A stretch of 48,032 nucleotides of DNA from Rivularia sp. MS3 (GTDB lineage Bacteria; Cyanobacteriota; Cyanobacteriia; Cyanobacteriales; Nostocaceae), in assembly GCA_019192545.1 (NCBI GenBank), contig JAHCMI010000072.1:1-48032 (forward strand). The letters run 5' to 3'. Made by a program: the position numbers and the translations under genes. Under the pieces are notes generated by a model that saw only the letters and a list, made by a program, of their open reading frames with translations, had not been told where the DNA came from and did not search any database. Positions 7,835-17,573 of the stretch are shown piece after piece (the first letter of the stretch is position 1; every line of letters starts with the position of its first letter).

Positions 7835-9022
7835 TTATTTTGTTTTAGCTAACATCATATTTGACTGATTGACATTGAATTTATAACCAATACCAAAATC
7901 TAAGGGCTTTATATCTTGATTGCTTGCATAAACCCTTCTCAAATCTGACTGATAGCGATTGCTAAATAAACCAATGGGACGAGTATAATTTCCGTAGAAT
8001 TCTAAATCCCATTTAGCATTATCAAAGGATTTTAATGGCATTCCAGAATCATCCTGTAATATGTGGCTGCTAGTAGTCAAAATAGTATCTCGAATACCGG
8101 AAAAACTACCGTTATACATCAAGTAAGAAGCCGCTTTTAAATAAGTTACGGGATTATCCAGTTGGCTAACAAATTGAGTTATTTCGGGATGCTTTGTTAA
8201 ACCAGAGTTTGATAAATCTGTAGAGAAATAATACAAAGTACGAGGTTCTGATTCTCCTTGAGGAACAAAAGCAATTTTGACTCCGGGAACCATTCCTTTC
8301 TCAAATTGCTTGATTTTAGCGTTTTTATCCAAGCCAATATATTGTAGATCGAGAATACGATTATTTGTACGTGCCATAAATACGTACAAAATCGGCAATA
8401 CTCCTTGTTTTCGTAAATCAACTTTCATATCGTTAGTACGAAAAAAGCTGAATTGCAAAATTTCTGACAAAGAACTTCTGGCTTTACTCAATGCATTGTT
8501 ACTTTCGCTAGCAGAAAGTTTAGAAAAATCTGGAACTTTTCCCACCGGTTCTAAACCAACTAAAATCAATTCTTTAGCTTTAGGAAATAAAGAATAAGAA
8601 TAAAGAAAGTCTGGGCCACTAAAAGGATAAAAAACCGTTGGTGATTGAGCGTTAATTTTCTGTAACTCTTTATCTCTCCATTTTCTTACTTTTGTCAATT
8701 GCCTATTTTCTAACTGAGACCAAGCATTTTTATAATAATTTTGATGAGAATTCCAACCTCTAACTTGTTGTACTTTCGCTAAAGGACTTTCACTACTAAC
8801 TTCCATACCTGCAAGTAGTTTTGCTGTATCGGTTAACTTTGCAGATTTTGCTTTATCAAACTTAGCTAAAGGGTCTACAGGTTTAGCTGGCTCAGCTTTT
8901 TTAATAGCATTACTTGTGATGGAATTAGCATTAATATTTTCGCCGGAGCTACAACCTTGTAGCAATAATAATGCACCAATACCAGTGCTTAAAAAAACGG
9001 TAACTAATTTATTTATTTTCAT
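7835..9022 (-). CDS. Hypothetical lipoprotein
   Basis: The 395-residue product starts MKINKLVTVFLSTGIGALLLLQGCSSG: a short basic n-region, hydrophobic core and an LLQGC lipobox, so it should be lipidated on Cys and anchored to a membrane. The longer frame begins with TTG at 9043, but the ATG at 9022 places the signal peptide correctly, and I choose it. The mature part has ordered segments (QVRGWNSHQNYYKNAWSQLE, TVFYPFSGPDFLYSYSLFP, ILVGLEPVG, ILYVFMARTNNRILD), with the last third ending in a possible beta-rich domain (DLEFYGNYTRPIGLF). I recognise no named family. No partner gene is co-transcribed; the neighbour at 9158 is separated by a gap of about 135 bases. Confidence 0.75.
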   Translation of the reverse strand: MKINKLVTVFLSTGIGALLLLQGCSSGENINANSITSNAIKKAEPAKPVDPLAKFDKAKSAKLTDTAKLLAGMEVSSESPLAKVQQVRGWNSHQNYYKNAWSQLENRQLTKVRKWRDKELQKINAQSPTVFYPFSGPDFLYSYSLFPKAKELILVGLEPVGKVPDFSKLSASESNNALSKARSSLSEILQFSFFRTNDMKVDLRKQGVLPILYVFMARTNNRILDLQYIGLDKNAKIKQFEKGMVPGVKIAFVPQGESEPRTLYYFSTDLSNSGLTKHPEITQFVSQLDNPVTYLKAASYLMYNGSFSGIRDTILTTSSHILQDDSGMPLKSFDNAKWDLEFYGNYTRPIGLFSNRYQSDLRRVYASNQDIKPLDFGIGYKFNVNQSNMMLAKTK

Positions 9023-9157
9023 GATGTGAGGAAAATGTGTCAAATTTATTTATTAGTCAGATTGCTCTAAAAACCTTGTGAATTATATTTTGCACCATTC
9101 GCAACAAGCCCAAATAAAGTTTCTGATTATGGTGCTGTTAGGTCAGATGATGAATAA

Positions 9158-10549
9158 TTATTCTTCATTGAATCTGGTTGATTTTTGGTCGCTTGAATAT
9201 GCAGAGACATAGTTAGCTTCTTCCTTAACTGAAGACCAACCCATCTTGTTTTTTGATGCCACAAAATAGACAATTAAACCAACTAATAAAGTTCCCATAC
9301 CCGTTAAAGATTCTTGCGGCTTATCAATTAAAATAAACACCAACATCCACGCACTAATTCCTAGAAAGATCAGCGGTGTTATGGGATAACCCCAAGTTTG
9401 ATAAGGGCGAGACGCTTCGGGATACCGATATCGATAAACAAAAACCCCTAAAACTGTAATAAATGAAGATAAAGTTAGGGTAAATCCAAGATAAGTAATT
9501 ACTGCTTCAAAACTAGATGTCAGTATTAAAACAGTCACGATAAATAGCTGTAGTAAAATTGCTAAATATGGAATGCCACTAGAATTTTTCTTAGCCAGCA
9601 GTTTAAACAAAGGAATATCTTCGCCAATTGCTTGAGTAACTCTGGGGCCAGCTAAAACCATTGAACTAATAGAACTTACTAGTCCTAAAGAGATAAGAAT
9701 ACCCATAATTTTAGCTCCGAGTGCCCCGAAAATTTGATTGGCAGCTATATATCCAATTTCCAATTCTCCTACCAATTTATTGATTGGTGTTGTATACAGA
9801 AAAATAAAATTTAATAGTAGATATAAACCCATTACAATCAAAGTTCCGAATATTAAAGAACGAGGTAGATTTTTTTCTGGTTCTTCTACTTCACTTGCTA
9901 AATAAACGGCTGCATTCCATCCCGAATAAGAATAAGTTACATAAACTAACGAGATTGCAAAAGGAGAACTAAAAATTAAATTGACATCTCCTATTGAAGG
10001 TAAAAAACCTAATTGTTGGGGTTGAGCTAAACTAAAACCGCAAACAATCAAAATTACAATTAATAGAACTTTCAAAATCGTGAATATCTGTTGAAAGTAA
10101 CTACCGAATGTTTTACTTTTACTATGAATCAAAGAAACAAACATAACTACTGCTAAAGCAATAGCTGTTGAAGAAGCTATCGGAAACACGCCTTTGAAAT
10201 ATGCTCCTAAAGCCATCGCTGCGGCTGCGATTGGTGCAGCAAAACCTACTGTCACCGATACCCATCCAGATAAAAAACCTACCACCGGATGATATATACG
10301 AGATAAATAATAATATTCGCCACCCGAATGAGGCATCGCCGCACCTAATTCGCCATAACTTAAAGCACCGCATAAAGCGAAAACTCCACCTACCAGCCAT
10401 AAAAATAGCAGGGTGAAACCAGATTTTATATCCACCACTTGAAAGCCCAAGCTAGTGAATACGCCTGTACCTATCATGTTGGCTACTACAATACAGGTTG
10501 CAGTAAACAAGCCGATTGCTTTTGATTGAGGTTGCTGATTGGAAGACAT
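9158..10549 (-). CDS. APC-family amino acid permease
   Basis: This 463-residue protein has about twelve hydrophobic spans and the APC superfamily's first-helix signature, IGLFTATCIVVANMIGTGVFTSLG, in which the unwound GTG part contacts the substrate backbone. The loop SYGELGAAMPHSGGEYYYL after helix 2 is also typical of amino acid-polyamine-organocation transporters of the LAT-like group. It would sit in the plasma membrane and exchange or import amino acids; the substrate cannot be read from sequence. The ATG start at 10549 gives a short hydrophilic N-terminus followed directly by helix 1. It is a single transcription unit: the gene downstream on the same strand is over 100 bases away and unrelated. 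Confidence 0.9.
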   Translation of the reverse strand: MSSNQQPQSKAIGLFTATCIVVANMIGTGVFTSLGFQVVDIKSGFTLLFLWLVGGVFALCGALSYGELGAAMPHSGGEYYYLSRIYHPVVGFLSGWVSVTVGFAAPIAAAAMALGAYFKGVFPIASSTAIALAVVMFVSLIHSKSKTFGSYFQQIFTILKVLLIVILIVCGFSLAQPQQLGFLPSIGDVNLIFSSPFAISLVYVTYSYSGWNAAVYLASEVEEPEKNLPRSLIFGTLIVMGLYLLLNFIFLYTTPINKLVGELEIGYIAANQIFGALGAKIMGILISLGLVSSISSMVLAGPRVTQAIGEDIPLFKLLAKKNSSGIPYLAILLQLFIVTVLILTSSFEAVITYLGFTLTLSSFITVLGVFVYRYRYPEASRPYQTWGYPITPLIFLGISAWMLVFILIDKPQESLTGMGTLLVGLIVYFVASKNKMGWSSVKEEANYVSAYSSDQKSTRFNEE

Positions 10550-11973
10550 TATTTTTTCAGCAATATTACTGATTTAACGGTGTTTTAAACAACTCAAGTT
10601 TTAGCTCAATAAATTATTAGATAGCATCCTAGGAAATGCCGAATTTTCTCTCTACTTGTATAAAGTTGATTTATATTTTTAGATATTCTGGAGAAAATTT
10701 CAGAATTTGCACTAGTACAATGAGTTGTATTTATTACATGCGTTTCAAGCTTCAGCCTATAGCTTGCATATAATTCGTATCTTCCACCATCTGCTATAAG
10801 CCCAAATAAACCGGGTTTCTGGCTCTGGTACTGTTTGCCCAGATATAAAGAGAATATCGAATGCAATTATAGGTATCGTAAAACACCTAGTAATAACCGC
10901 TATCTCATAAAAATATCCTTATAATTATTTTTCTTGACTATTGTCTAGTTCTAATGAACTATATAAAACCTACAAAATTTAGATAGTTTGTTTGCATTTA
11001 TTACTTGCCGATGGCAAAAGCGATTACCTGTATTTCTGCCTTCCTCTTCTCTTATTAATTAGCTAGTCTTCTAGCATAGAAGCAATTGGCTTGATTATTC
11101 TTTCTGTGAAGCTTTTTCCATTGCTCTCACTAGTACAATTTAATACCTTAAGCCTGTTAACTTTTCAAAAAAACTGGGAATAATATCAGCATAGTCATGT
11201 AGGAATTACAGCCTACTATTAAATATCCAATTTGATAATAATTATGTAGAAAACAGTTTTTAATAAATGGGTTTAAAGCTAATTATTTTTTCTGCAATAC
11301 TTTTTTCGTAAAGCGTTCAAAAGAATTAAAGTAGCTGCTAACTTTTCACGAAGTAAGAGGGAAGAGGGAAGAAGGAAGAAGAACTCACTTTTTAAAACGT
11401 GAGATGATCCACACGCTGCGCGTGAATGAAACAAGGACGTAAATATTCCCTTGCGCTATGCGCCTTAAAATATTGTTTTTTTCAAAAATATCGTTTTAGA
11501 CTCATAACGCGCATTTTTTAAAAATATATTACCGCTCAAACCGCTCAAACCTCCGGTGGTACTTCCTTCTTTTATAAAATATAAGTATATTTACGCTGTT
11601 TTTCAAGCTATTGAATTAGTGTATTTTTATTATGATTAACTATCAATAAGATTTGCCCAAAACTGCATTCTAATTGCGATTATGTATTTTAATGCCTGTA
11701 AACAGGTATTTAAAGCTCATATTGCAAATTTTGCTTTTATTATTTACTTGTTTACGTATCTTTGTCAGTGACGTTTTATTTGATGAAAGATTAAACTGTG
11801 GATAATTCTCTTTTTTAATAAAGTAAGAATATAATATCTTTTCTCTTTATTGATTGAAGATGAAAGAAACAGGGGTTCATGCAACGCCAGCATATCTTTA
11901 TTTCTTTGTATTAAGCAGATTTATCGCTTAAGCGAATCAAATAATAAAACAAATCTTATATCAAAAGGCAGCT
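10550..11973. other. 1.4-kb gene-free region upstream of cyaB1
   Basis: No supported gene is present on either strand. The stretch holds a repeat-like block around 10700-10830, including the half copy of the AACCGGGTTTCT repeat at 10809-10820, a purine-rich tract near 11355-11385, and a small CACGC-TGC-GCGTG hairpin near 11412. From about 11560 it is very AT-rich up to the cyclase gene. It may carry a long leader or non-coding RNA for cyaB1, but nothing definite is seen. Confidence 0.5.
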
Positions 11974-14559
11974 ATGTCAGTCTACCAACGTAGTCGCAAC
12001 GAAACCGCCGATTTAATGATTGGTGAAAACACTCAGGGGAAGCGCGACTTTATTCAAGATTCTACTCGTTTAGATGCTTTAGGTCAGCAGCAGGAAGGAA
12101 CTATATCGACTTTCCTTGCTCCTTTGACTCAAGATACTTTTAAGCAAGTAGTTCAAGATGTAGAGTACAAATTACAGATTGTTAATCAAACCTTATCGAT
12201 GTTAGATTCCAAAGGGTTTGAAGCAATTTTGCAAGAAATGCTTCAGTCTATCACTCTAAAAACTGGTGAGTTGTTAGGTGCTGATAGAACAACAATATTT
12301 CTGTTGGACGAAGAAAAACAAGAACTATATACAATTGTTGCTGAAGGTGAAGGAAAGCGTTCTTTAGAAATTCGTATACCAGCAAATAAAGGTATTGCTG
12401 GCGAAGTTGCTACTGATAAAAAGGTAGTCAATATTCCCTACGATTTCTATAACGATAATCGTTCGTCTTTTGCCCGAGAGCATGAAAAAAGAACTGACTA
12501 TCGTACCTATACGATGTTGGCTTTACCTTTACTTAACGAACAAGGTAAATTAGTTGCCGTAGTACAACTTTTAAACAAACTTAAACCAGATACCAGCAGC
12601 GAACTTTCTTTAAGCGAACGAATCGATGTTGACGGTTTTACCGATGCTGACGAGCAATTATTTCAAGAATTTGCACCTTCTATCAGACTAATTTTAGAAT
12701 CATCCCATTCTTTTTATATCGCCACTCAAAAGCAAAGAGCCGCTGAAGCCTTGATGAAGGCAATTAAATCACTTTCGCAAAGCAGTCTTGATTTAGAAGA
12801 AACGCTTAAACGGGTGATGGATGAAGCCAAACAGCTTATGAACGCAGACCGTTCTACTTTATGGCTAATAGACCGCGATCGCCAAGAATTATGGACGAAA
12901 ATTACTCTTGATGATGGTTCCACTAGAGAGTTACGGGTACCGATGGGTAAAGGTTTTGTCGGGCAAGTTGCATCTACTGGCAAAATATTAAATATTCCCT
13001 TTGATTTATATGATAATCCCGATTCTGATACAGCGAAACAAATAGATAGGCAAACCGCTTACCGTACCTGTAGTTTACTGTGTATGCCGGTATTCAACGG
13101 CGACAAAGAATTAATTGGTGTAACTCAACTAGTCAACAAAAAGAGTAAAAAACAATCTGCTCCCTATAACCCAGAGGATTGGCCAAAAGCCCCCGAATGC
13201 TTCCAAGCAAGTTTCGACAGAAATGACGAACAGTTTATGGAAGCTTTTAATATACAAGCAGGTGTAGCGCTGCAAAACGCTCAATTATTCGCCACCATCA
13301 AGCAGCAAGAACAAATGCAGCGCGATATTCTTCGCAGTCTTTCCAATGGTGTAATTTCTACTGATAGTAAAGGACACATCCTTGCCGCAAACGAAAGTGC
13401 CTTGCGTTTGTTGGGATTAGAGCAAGAACAACGTTTAGAAGGCAAATTAATCAACGACATTATTAATATTAAAGAAAACGACTTTGATAAATGGTGCCAA
13501 GATGCTTTAAATGCCGACGATAAATTACGCGAGCAATATTATCCCGATCGCACTCTTATTAGCCATCAATCTTTAGAAAACAGCATTAACTTATCGATAA
13601 ACACCATTGCAGACGCAAGCGACAACTCCCAAGTTCGGGGTGCGCTGGTTGTCATGGACGATATCAGCGACGAAAAGCGGCTCAAGAGTACTATGTACCG
13701 CTATATGACTCAAGAGCTAGCTGAAGAATTACTTAAACTAGATGACGCAAAACTAGGCGGTGACAGAAAAGAAGTTTCAATTCTATTTTCCGATATTCGC
13801 GGCTACACCACTCTTACCGAAAACCTAGAAGCCGAAGAAGTGGTAGGTATGCTTAACGAATACTTTGAATCAATGGTGGAAGCAGTTTTTAAACATAAAG
13901 GCACCTTAGATAAATACATTGGCGATGCCATCATGGCTGTATATGGTTCCCCATTACCTTTACAAAATCATGCTTGGATGGCAGTACAAACTTCCTTAGA
14001 AATGCGTCGCCGTTTAGAAGATTTTAATACTCGTCGTCATGCAGATAATAAACCACAAATCAAAATTGGTATAGGTATTAACTCAGACGTTGTAATCAGT
14101 GGAAACATTGGTTCAAGCAAACGTATGGAGTTTACCGCAATCGGCGATGGTGTAAACCTCGGCTCTCGTTTGGAAAGTGTCAGCAAACAGTACGGTTGCG
14201 ACATTATTATCAGTGACAATACTTACGAACCCTGCAAACACCTGGTATGGGCAAGGGAATTAGACTACATTAGGGTAAAAGGTCGTAACGAGCCAGTATC
14301 AATATACGAATTAATTGGTTTGCGTAATGATAATGTTTGTGGCAACAAACTAACGGCAATTGAACATTATCATAAAGGACGCGAATACTACATTAATCGT
14401 CAATTTACTTCAGCCAAACAGCAATTCGCTAAAGTTTTGGAAATCCAGCAAGATGACAAAGCCGCTATGTCTCATCTCAAGCGCTGTCACTATTGGCTAG
14501 ATAATCCCCATGCTCTCGATAACTGGGATGAAGGAGTTTGGACTTTCAAGGAAAAATAA
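11974..14559 (+). CDS. cyaB1: Adenylate cyclase, GAF-GAF-PAS-cyclase (CyaB1 type)
   Basis: The enzyme makes cAMP from ATP and is regulated by cAMP binding to its tandem GAF module, as shown for Anabaena CyaB1, whose layout and length (about 860 residues) this protein matches. Two GAF domains lie near 80-245 and 270-440; each has the NKFDE motif (NK...FTDADE and NK...FDRNDE). A PAS domain follows near 450-565, then the class III catalytic domain near 585-790. There the metal-binding aspartates are Asp607 (FSDIRG) and Asp651 (IGDAIM), the adenine-contact lysine is Lys647, and Asn728/Arg732 lie in DGVNLGSRLE. The usual adenine-selecting Asp is Thr721, as in CyaB1. A TPR-like C-terminus (about 795-845) ends the protein. 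No membrane segment is seen, so it is cytosolic. Confidence 0.95.
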   Translation: MSVYQRSRNETADLMIGENTQGKRDFIQDSTRLDALGQQQEGTISTFLAPLTQDTFKQVVQDVEYKLQIVNQTLSMLDSKGFEAILQEMLQSITLKTGELLGADRTTIFLLDEEKQELYTIVAEGEGKRSLEIRIPANKGIAGEVATDKKVVNIPYDFYNDNRSSFAREHEKRTDYRTYTMLALPLLNEQGKLVAVVQLLNKLKPDTSSELSLSERIDVDGFTDADEQLFQEFAPSIRLILESSHSFYIATQKQRAAEALMKAIKSLSQSSLDLEETLKRVMDEAKQLMNADRSTLWLIDRDRQELWTKITLDDGSTRELRVPMGKGFVGQVASTGKILNIPFDLYDNPDSDTAKQIDRQTAYRTCSLLCMPVFNGDKELIGVTQLVNKKSKKQSAPYNPEDWPKAPECFQASFDRNDEQFMEAFNIQAGVALQNAQLFATIKQQEQMQRDILRSLSNGVISTDSKGHILAANESALRLLGLEQEQRLEGKLINDIINIKENDFDKWCQDALNADDKLREQYYPDRTLISHQSLENSINLSINTIADASDNSQVRGALVVMDDISDEKRLKSTMYRYMTQELAEELLKLDDAKLGGDRKEVSILFSDIRGYTTLTENLEAEEVVGMLNEYFESMVEAVFKHKGTLDKYIGDAIMAVYGSPLPLQNHAWMAVQTSLEMRRRLEDFNTRRHADNKPQIKIGIGINSDVVISGNIGSSKRMEFTAIGDGVNLGSRLESVSKQYGCDIIISDNTYEPCKHLVWARELDYIRVKGRNEPVSIYELIGLRNDNVCGNKLTAIEHYHKGREYYINRQFTSAKQQFAKVLEIQQDDKAAMSHLKRCHYWLDNPHALDNWDEGVWTFKEK

Positions 14560-14823
14560 AGGTTAGTTGTTAGTTGCCCTGCTTGAATCTAGTGGGGCTT
14601 TATTATTAAACTGTTGTTCCGTTAGAAGGTTACTTATTCGAGAGAGGAGAAGAAATACAAAAGGAAAAAGTACCTAACACACTCAAATATTTTACAGTAA
14701 ATTTTATTACAATTCTACACAAAAAGAATTTAGAAGCATTAAGGTTACCCAGATTGTGTGATAATAACCAAGCCTTTCGCTTTCCTTAAAGGAACCATTA
14801 TTACCGTGCAGTCAACCGATAAT

Positions 14824-15837
14824 ATGAACGAACTGGTTGAAGCCTTACAACAGCCAGCCGATTTAACCTTCGAGCTACCCGATCCAGAAGATGAAGCAAT
14901 TCCTGAAACAGAGTTTATCGAACAGCTAGATGTTGCTTGGCAGGTATGCGATAAGTTTGATTTACAAACCGATATTTGGCGAGGAAGAATTTTACGGGTA
15001 GTTCGCGATCGCGAAAAAAAAGGAGGAGATGGACGCGGTACAGGCTTTCTAAAATGGCTTAAGGAACGAGAAATTAGTAAGAGTAATGCTTATGCTTTGA
15101 TTGAATTAGCAAACAGCGCCGATACTCTCTTAGACGAAGGCAAACTAGAGCCAAGTTCGATTAATAACTTTAGTAAACGGGCATTTGTCGAAACTGCTAA
15201 AGCTTCACCAGAAGTACAGGTGATGGTAAGTGAAGCTGCCCAAAATGGCGATCGCATCACCAGAAGAGAAGTCAAGCAACTCTCAGAAGAATGGACGGCA
15301 ATGTCCTCAGATTTATTACCACAACCGGTGAAGCAGAAGGTAGCAGATAACACTCTTCCTCCTCGTTATCTAGCACCACTGGTAAAAGAAATGGAAAAAT
15401 TACCAGAACCTCATCAAGCAGTAATTCAAGATGAAATCACCGCTAACCCGGATGTCGAAACTCTTAAAAATGCCACTTCCGAAGCGCGTTACCTCGCAAA
15501 ATATCTGAAAGCAGCCGTGCAGGTGCAAGCTCTTGCCAATGAAGAAGTCGATATTGAAACAGCTTTAGAAGAAGCCCAAAGAGTCGGATGCATGAATATT
15601 GCCGCTGATTTAGTCAACCAAGCCTCTGCTATCGAGCAAACCATAGCCAAACTATATATGACTTGGAAGCGTATCGCTAACTTATCAGATAGACTCTACG
15701 TCGATACAGGTGCTTCTACGCCACATTTAAGATCGCTACTTGATTGTTTAGAACCTCTGGGTGGAGAAATAATGGAATTACAAATTAGCGGTACAACCGA
15801 ACGCACGGTACGCTTACAAATTCAAGAAAGCGAGTAA
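14824..15837 (+). CDS. Conserved hypothetical protein, mostly helical
   Basis: I do not recognise this protein. It is soluble, acidic and almost wholly helical. The segment from FLKWLKEREISKSNAYALIELANSA looks like a helix-turn-helix of the kind found in plasmid-partition or phage-type DNA-binding proteins, and is followed by repeated helical pairs (LPQPVKQKVADNTLPPRYLAPLVKEMEKLP). The C-terminal part (QASAIEQTIAKLYMTWKRIANLSDRLYVD) resembles a coiled coil. The frame is open from a GTG at 14758, and a GTG at 14806 lies 12 bases after AAGGA. I place the start at ATG 14824 because the protein looks compact from MNELVEALQQP, but this is uncertain. It lies 264 bases after cyaB1 on the same strand, which may or may not be functional. 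Confidence 0.7.
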   Translation: MNELVEALQQPADLTFELPDPEDEAIPETEFIEQLDVAWQVCDKFDLQTDIWRGRILRVVRDREKKGGDGRGTGFLKWLKEREISKSNAYALIELANSADTLLDEGKLEPSSINNFSKRAFVETAKASPEVQVMVSEAAQNGDRITRREVKQLSEEWTAMSSDLLPQPVKQKVADNTLPPRYLAPLVKEMEKLPEPHQAVIQDEITANPDVETLKNATSEARYLAKYLKAAVQVQALANEEVDIETALEEAQRVGCMNIAADLVNQASAIEQTIAKLYMTWKRIANLSDRLYVDTGASTPHLRSLLDCLEPLGGEIMELQISGTTERTVRLQIQESE

Positions 15838-15845
15838 ACAGCGAG

Positions 15846-15869
15846 CAGTGAACATTTCACTGTTCACTG
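15846..15869. terminator. Hairpin between convergent genes
   Basis: CAGTGAAC (15846-15853) and GTTCACTG (15862-15869) form an 8-bp perfect stem with an 8-base loop, just after the plus-strand stop at 15837 and just before the minus-strand stop at 15871. The arms look like units of the GTGAGCAGTGA repeats found elsewhere here. A bidirectional terminator role is plausible. Confidence 0.45.
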
Positions 15870-15870
15870 A

Positions 15871-16515
15871 TTAAAGTTCGCTATCAACTATAAATATTGC
15901 TCCGCGCATTTGTAAATTAAGCTTAAGGGACTTAGAAATTCCCTTATTGTAACCAAATAAAGCATTTTCTACGTTTGCACCATTAAGGTCAGTATGGGTT
16001 AAATTAGCACCAACTAAATAAGCGTTACTTAAATTCGCTGTGGCTAGGAAGGCATTGCTAAAATTCGTATAGCTAAAATTAGAATTAACTAAATTAGCGT
16101 ACCGTAAATCGGCACCAGATAAATTTACACAACTTAGATTTGCATTACTTACATCAGCGCCGCGCAAATCAGCAGTTTTCATGACAGCATCGCGCAAATC
16201 AGCACCACACAATTGGGCTTCGCTCAAACTAGAAATACTCAAGTTAGCATCTCGTAAATCAGCGCCTATTAGTTGAACTCCGTCAAGTAAGGCTTGACTG
16301 AGATTAGTACCGTTTAGCTTGGCACCAGCTAAATAAGCATATTGCAAATGAACTCGACTCAAATCAACACCAATAAGATTAGCGCGAGTTAAATTTACAC
16401 CAATCAATCTGCTACCAGGAAAATCTCTCTCTCCTGCCGCATAGCGTTGAAGTAGTTCGCTTGAACTTGATGCCATTAATACAGCAGGTAGGTTTTTCTC
16501 ATCCACTTTGTTCAT
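15871..16515 (-). CDS. Pentapeptide-repeat protein
   Basis: About 140 of the 214 residues are tandem A(D/N)LXX pentapeptides (for example ANLIG, VDLSR, ADLRD, ANLSN, GANLT), running from about residue 40 to 195. Such repeats fold into a right-handed quadrilateral beta helix. In cyanobacteria these proteins are numerous and mostly of unknown role; some members elsewhere mimic DNA and bind gyrase, but nothing here indicates that. There is no signal peptide or membrane span, so it is expected in the cytoplasm. The first 35 residues (DEKNLPAVLMASSSSELLQRYAAGERDFPG) form the helical cap common in this cyanobacterial type. ATG start at 16515; it converges on the gene ending at 15837. Confidence 0.88.
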   Translation of the reverse strand: MNKVDEKNLPAVLMASSSSELLQRYAAGERDFPGSRLIGVNLTRANLIGVDLSRVHLQYAYLAGAKLNGTNLSQALLDGVQLIGADLRDANLSISSLSEAQLCGADLRDAVMKTADLRGADVSNANLSCVNLSGADLRYANLVNSNFSYTNFSNAFLATANLSNAYLVGANLTHTDLNGANVENALFGYNKGISKSLKLNLQMRGAIFIVDSEL

Positions 16516-16681
16516 TGTGAAATAGATGCTTGAATTTACTTTAAAGCTTAATCTAAAACCCTTTAACTACAGCTTATTATTGATGACACTTTGTCTTGCT
16601 GCCTCAAAATTATTACCTTGAGATGCAATTGTCCTTACACCGGGTTATTACGGATGTATGACAGTTTATGTAGTGGCATAG

Positions 16682-16743
16682 GTCAGTGAGCGGTGAGCAG
16701 TGAGCAGTTACCTATTCCCAATGCCCAATCCCCAATGCCCATT
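16682..16743. repeat. Mixed heptamer-like repeat tract
   Basis: Units of GTGAGCAG and CCCAATG/CCCAATC follow each other here, just beyond the stop codon of the sugar permease gene. Equivalent units recur near 15846, 34120-34200 and 45850, which marks it as dispersed intergenic repeat sequence. Confidence 0.6.
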
Positions 16744-16745
16744 AC

Positions 16746-17573
16746 TTAATTTTTAATTCCCGTCGTTGCGATACCGCGAATGAACTGTCGCTGACCGATA
16801 AGAAATAGTAACATTACGGGTACGGTGGCTATTGTGACTGCTGCCATTAATAAAGGCCAGTTGTTAGTAAATTGTTCTTGAAACTCGGCTAAAGCTAGCT
16901 GTACCGTTCTTAATTCCGGACGAGTTGTAAAGACTAAAGGTTTAAATAAATCGTTCCATTCGCCAATAAAAGTGAATAAAAATAACGTTACTAATGCAGG
17001 GCGGGCAAGAGGTAACATTACTTGCCATAATATTTGCAGCCTCGAAGCTCCATCTATAGCTGCTGCTTCTTCCAACTCTACAGGAATACTTTTGAAATAC
17101 TGTCTTAATAGAAAAATACCGAAACCGTTGGCGGCAGTAGGTAAAATCAGCGCCCAATAGGTATTTATCAAGTGTCCCCATTTCAGAACTAAAAATACGG
17201 GAATCACCAGCAACTGGAAAGGTATGACTAACGTTGCTAAAACTATCAACAGTAATAACTCGCGTCCCCTAAACTTTAATCTTGCTAATGCATAACCTGC
17301 CAATGCCGAAGTTATAATTTGAAAAGAAGTTACTGTAAGTGCTACTAAGGTAGAGTTAGCAAACGCTAGTAAAAATTTACCTCGCCCCCATGCATCGCGG
17401 TAATTAGATAAAGTAAGGTCATTTTGCGGTAACACGCTTTGAGTTGTTTCTCCCTGGGAAAATGATGTTAGGAAAACCACAAGCAGCGGCAATAGGATAA
17501 CAGCCGCCAATAGTATTAGCACTCCTAGGGTAAAAAAGTTACTGTATTTTTGCGTTTGGCTTGGTTTGAACAT
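16746..17573 (-). CDS. Carbohydrate ABC transporter permease (MalG-like)
   Basis: One of the two membrane subunits of a sugar importer of the CUT1 (MalFGK-like) type. The 275-residue protein has six hydrophobic spans and the cytoplasmic EAA loop that contacts the ATPase: LEEAAAIDGASRLQILWQVMLPLARPAL. The C-terminal RGIATTGIKN also fits the MalG group (RGIT.GAVKG type). The open frame begins with TTG at 17591, but the ATG at 17573 gives the usual short basic N-terminus before helix 1, and I choose it. No gene for the partner permease, binding protein or ATPase is nearby, so it must work with subunits coded elsewhere. The sugar is unknown. The next gene upstream (ado) is divergent. Confidence 0.9.
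   Translation of the reverse strand: MFKPSQTQKYSNFFTLGVLILLAAVILLPLLVVFLTSFSQGETTQSVLPQNDLTLSNYRDAWGRGKFLLAFANSTLVALTVTSFQIITSALAGYALARLKFRGRELLLLIVLATLVIPFQLLVIPVFLVLKWGHLINTYWALILPTAANGFGIFLLRQYFKSIPVELEEAAAIDGASRLQILWQVMLPLARPALVTLFLFTFIGEWNDLFKPLVFTTRPELRTVQLALAEFQEQFTNNWPLLMAAVTIATVPVMLLFLIGQRQFIRGIATTGIKN

Noticed and set aside
10606-10866. An 86-codon open frame on the minus strand in the gap before cyaB1
   Set aside because: It overlaps the AACCGGGTTTCT half repeat and other repeat-like sequence, and its composition does not look like a folded protein.
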